Both the position numbers and the translations under genes were made by a program. A stretch of DNA of 7,369 bases, from positions 1 to 7,369 of the forward strand of contig CAMYKF010000014.1 in NCBI GenBank assembly GCA_947258905.1, read 5' to 3'. Of this stretch, positions 6,017 through 7,369 are shown piece by piece. The stretch's first letter is position 1, and each line of letters opens with the position of its first letter. The notes under the pieces were generated by a model that was given only the letters and a program-made list of their open reading frames with translations, was not told the DNA's origin and did no database searches. This DNA is from an uncultured Pirellulaceae bacterium (lineage in GTDB: Bacteria; Planctomycetota; Planctomycetia; Pirellulales; Pirellulaceae).

Positions 6017-7303
6017 ATGCGATCGTATTCTCAAACAGCATTTGTCCTGACTCCCGTTTCAATGTTGTTTCTGGTGGCGGGGTGTTCACCCCCTAGCGCG
6101 TACCAGGAACTACCTCCATCGCGCGTCACCGTCGCTACACCGATCGTCCAGACGGTTCCGATTTGGCACGAAGAAAACGGCGAAACGGAAGCTGTCGAAC
6201 AGGCTGTCGTGCGTTCGCGTGTGCGCGGCATTTTGCAGGAGATCAAGTTCGAGCCTGACGCGGAAGTCACCGAGGGTAAACCGCTGTTTCAGATTGAGCA
6301 AAAGGAATTCCTGAACGCTGTGCAGGCTGCCAAGGCGTCGGTGAGTTCGGCAAAGGCAGCACTGGTTTCCGCCGAGGCGGCCCTGTCCGTTGCCGACGCC
6401 CGAATCGCTGCTGCCGAGGCCGAGGTGGCTGTAACGCAGGCCGATTTCAACCGCCAATCCGAATTGCTCGATCAAGACGCCATTGCCCGAAGCGAATGGG
6501 AAGCTTCCCAAGCCAGACTGGCCACTGCCAAAGCTGCCTTGCAGGAAGGCACCGCAGCGCGCGAATCGGCGGAAGCAGAAATCGAGAATGCCGAAGCAAC
6601 AGTGGAAAAAGCCGAAGCCACACTTGCCCAGGTAAAACTCGATCTGGAATGGACAACGGTAACCGCGCCCATTGGCGGCCGAGTAACAAGAATCCTCACC
6701 AAGCGAGGCAATCTGGTAGAGAACGGGACTGAATTGGTCGAGATCGTTCAACATGATCCGATCTGGGTGAACTTCAATATCAGCGACAGACTGTTGCTGG
6801 ATCTCGAGCGCGAATATGGGGCAGCCGACGAACCATCAGACCGACGGGTAACCGATGTGACTGCTTACGTGAAGCGCAGTGGCGATAGGGGATATCCATT
6901 CGAGGGCACACTGGATTTTGCGGATCCGCGAGTCGATCAGGCGACCGGGACCATGCAGCTGCGAGGTGTGTTTCACAGCCAGCCTGGCAAATTTCTGCTG
7001 CCGGGCCTGTTCGTTCGGGTGCGGATTCAGATTGGATCCCGGGAAAACGCCCTGTTGATCCCGGAACGGGCCATCAACCGCGACGCCACGGGCACATTTG
7101 TGTATGTCGTCGGGGATGACAACATCCCTGCTCGGACGTCCGTGACGACCGGCCCCAAACACAAGGACATGATCGTCGTTGACGATGGGTTGCAAAAAGG
7201 CGACCGGGTGATTGTCGACGGCGTGCAAAAAGTGCGTCCTGGTGCGACTGTGAATCCAGTAAACGCACAGACTCCTGTCGAAACCGGATCGGAAGAGCCA
7301 TAA
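6017..7303 (+). CDS. AcrA/MexA-type RND efflux periplasmic adaptor (membrane fusion protein), lipoprotein
   Basis: This 428-residue adaptor would link an inner-membrane RND pump to an outer-membrane TolC-like channel for drug or toxin export. A lipoprotein signal peptide ends at a lipobox, LVAG-Cys23. The lipoyl domain is split into about 58-96 and 212-246 (second half TAPIGGRV...GNLVENGTELVEI). Between them is a long Ala/Glu-rich coiled-coil hairpin, about 97-211, with its tip near 146-160. The beta-barrel follows at about 247-342 (PFEGTLDFADPRVDQATGTM; LLPGLFVRVRI), and the membrane-proximal domain at about 345-412 (LLIPERAI; GLQKGDRVIVDGVQKVRPG). The order and many motifs match E. coli AcrA. 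AcrA has 397 residues; most of the extra length is in the hairpin. The gene is divergent from the sigma factor, and its usual partner, an RND transporter, would lie beyond the right edge. The ATG at 6017 gives a complete signal peptide, but the ribosome binding site is weak (ATGGAACC nearby). Confidence 0.93.
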   Translation: MRSYSQTAFVLTPVSMLFLVAGCSPPSAYQELPPSRVTVATPIVQTVPIWHEENGETEAVEQAVVRSRVRGILQEIKFEPDAEVTEGKPLFQIEQKEFLNAVQAAKASVSSAKAALVSAEAALSVADARIAAAEAEVAVTQADFNRQSELLDQDAIARSEWEASQARLATAKAALQEGTAARESAEAEIENAEATVEKAEATLAQVKLDLEWTTVTAPIGGRVTRILTKRGNLVENGTELVEIVQHDPIWVNFNISDRLLLDLEREYGAADEPSDRRVTDVTAYVKRSGDRGYPFEGTLDFADPRVDQATGTMQLRGVFHSQPGKFLLPGLFVRVRIQIGSRENALLIPERAINRDATGTFVYVVGDDNIPARTSVTTGPKHKDMIVVDDGLQKGDRVIVDGVQKVRPGATVNPVNAQTPVETGSEEP

Positions 7304-7369
7304 CTCGCCCGCCCGATCCATTCTCTCCTGTCCTTTCCGCACTCGACTCAGCCCATCATCCTCGATGTC
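7304..7369. other. 66-bp end of window with no supported feature
   Basis: This pyrimidine-rich stretch follows the adaptor gene. An ATG at 7365-7367 sits at the very end and could be the start of the next gene, where an RND transporter would be expected. No ribosome binding site precedes it, and too little sequence remains to judge. No terminator hairpin is seen, which agrees with an operon continuing to the right. Confidence 0.3.

Noticed and set aside
7365..7369. ATG at the end of the window as the start of an RND transporter gene
   Set aside because: Context makes it plausible, but only five bases are visible and no ribosome binding site precedes it.

Overview
The window looks like chromosomal DNA of a planctomycete, probably a Pirellulaceae-type bacterium. 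Four things point there: an ECF sigma factor gene directly followed by a Ser/Thr kinase gene; a kinase with an N-terminal planctomycete-style extension and a C-terminal extracytoplasmic leucine-rich repeat (LRR) domain; an exported multidomain protein whose N-terminus carries an Arg-rich stretch and a LEERKLM motif instead of an ordinary signal peptide; and moderately GC-rich coding sequence. No tRNA, rRNA, CRISPR array, insertion sequence or phage gene is visible.

Layout: (a) positions 1-413, plus strand, hold the 3' end of a gene whose C-terminal domain resembles PsbP/DcrB-like (Mog1-type) folds. (b) A convergent 61-bp gap carries a GC-rich hairpin that may terminate transcription. (c) Minus strand, read from right to left: an ECF sigma factor (5861-5181); a transmembrane Ser/Thr kinase with about 12 LRRs (5178-2656), whose start codon lies 2 nt after the sigma stop codon; and, after a 180-bp gap, a secreted trypsin-like protease with PPC and proprotein-convertase P domains (2475-475). 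(d) A 155-bp divergent intergenic region (5862-6016) contains inverted repeats and a possible ECF-type promoter. (e) Plus strand: an AcrA-like lipoprotein membrane fusion protein (6017-7303), followed by 66 bp with no supported gene. An RND pump gene is expected just beyond the edge but is not visible.

How the genes may work together: the sigma factor and kinase almost certainly form one translationally coupled unit in which the kinase, sensing through its LRR domain outside the cytoplasmic membrane, would control the sigma factor. No anti-sigma gene is seen between them. The protease lies downstream on the same strand and could be a target or partner of that unit. It is built like a zymogen, and a secreted S1 protease beside an LRR receptor kinase and a sigma factor is the most thought-provoking combination here, although co-regulation is inference. 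The efflux adaptor is divergently transcribed and probably belongs to a separate pump operon. Its coiled-coil hairpin appears to be lengthened by 21 residues on each arm relative to E. coli AcrA (compared from memory).
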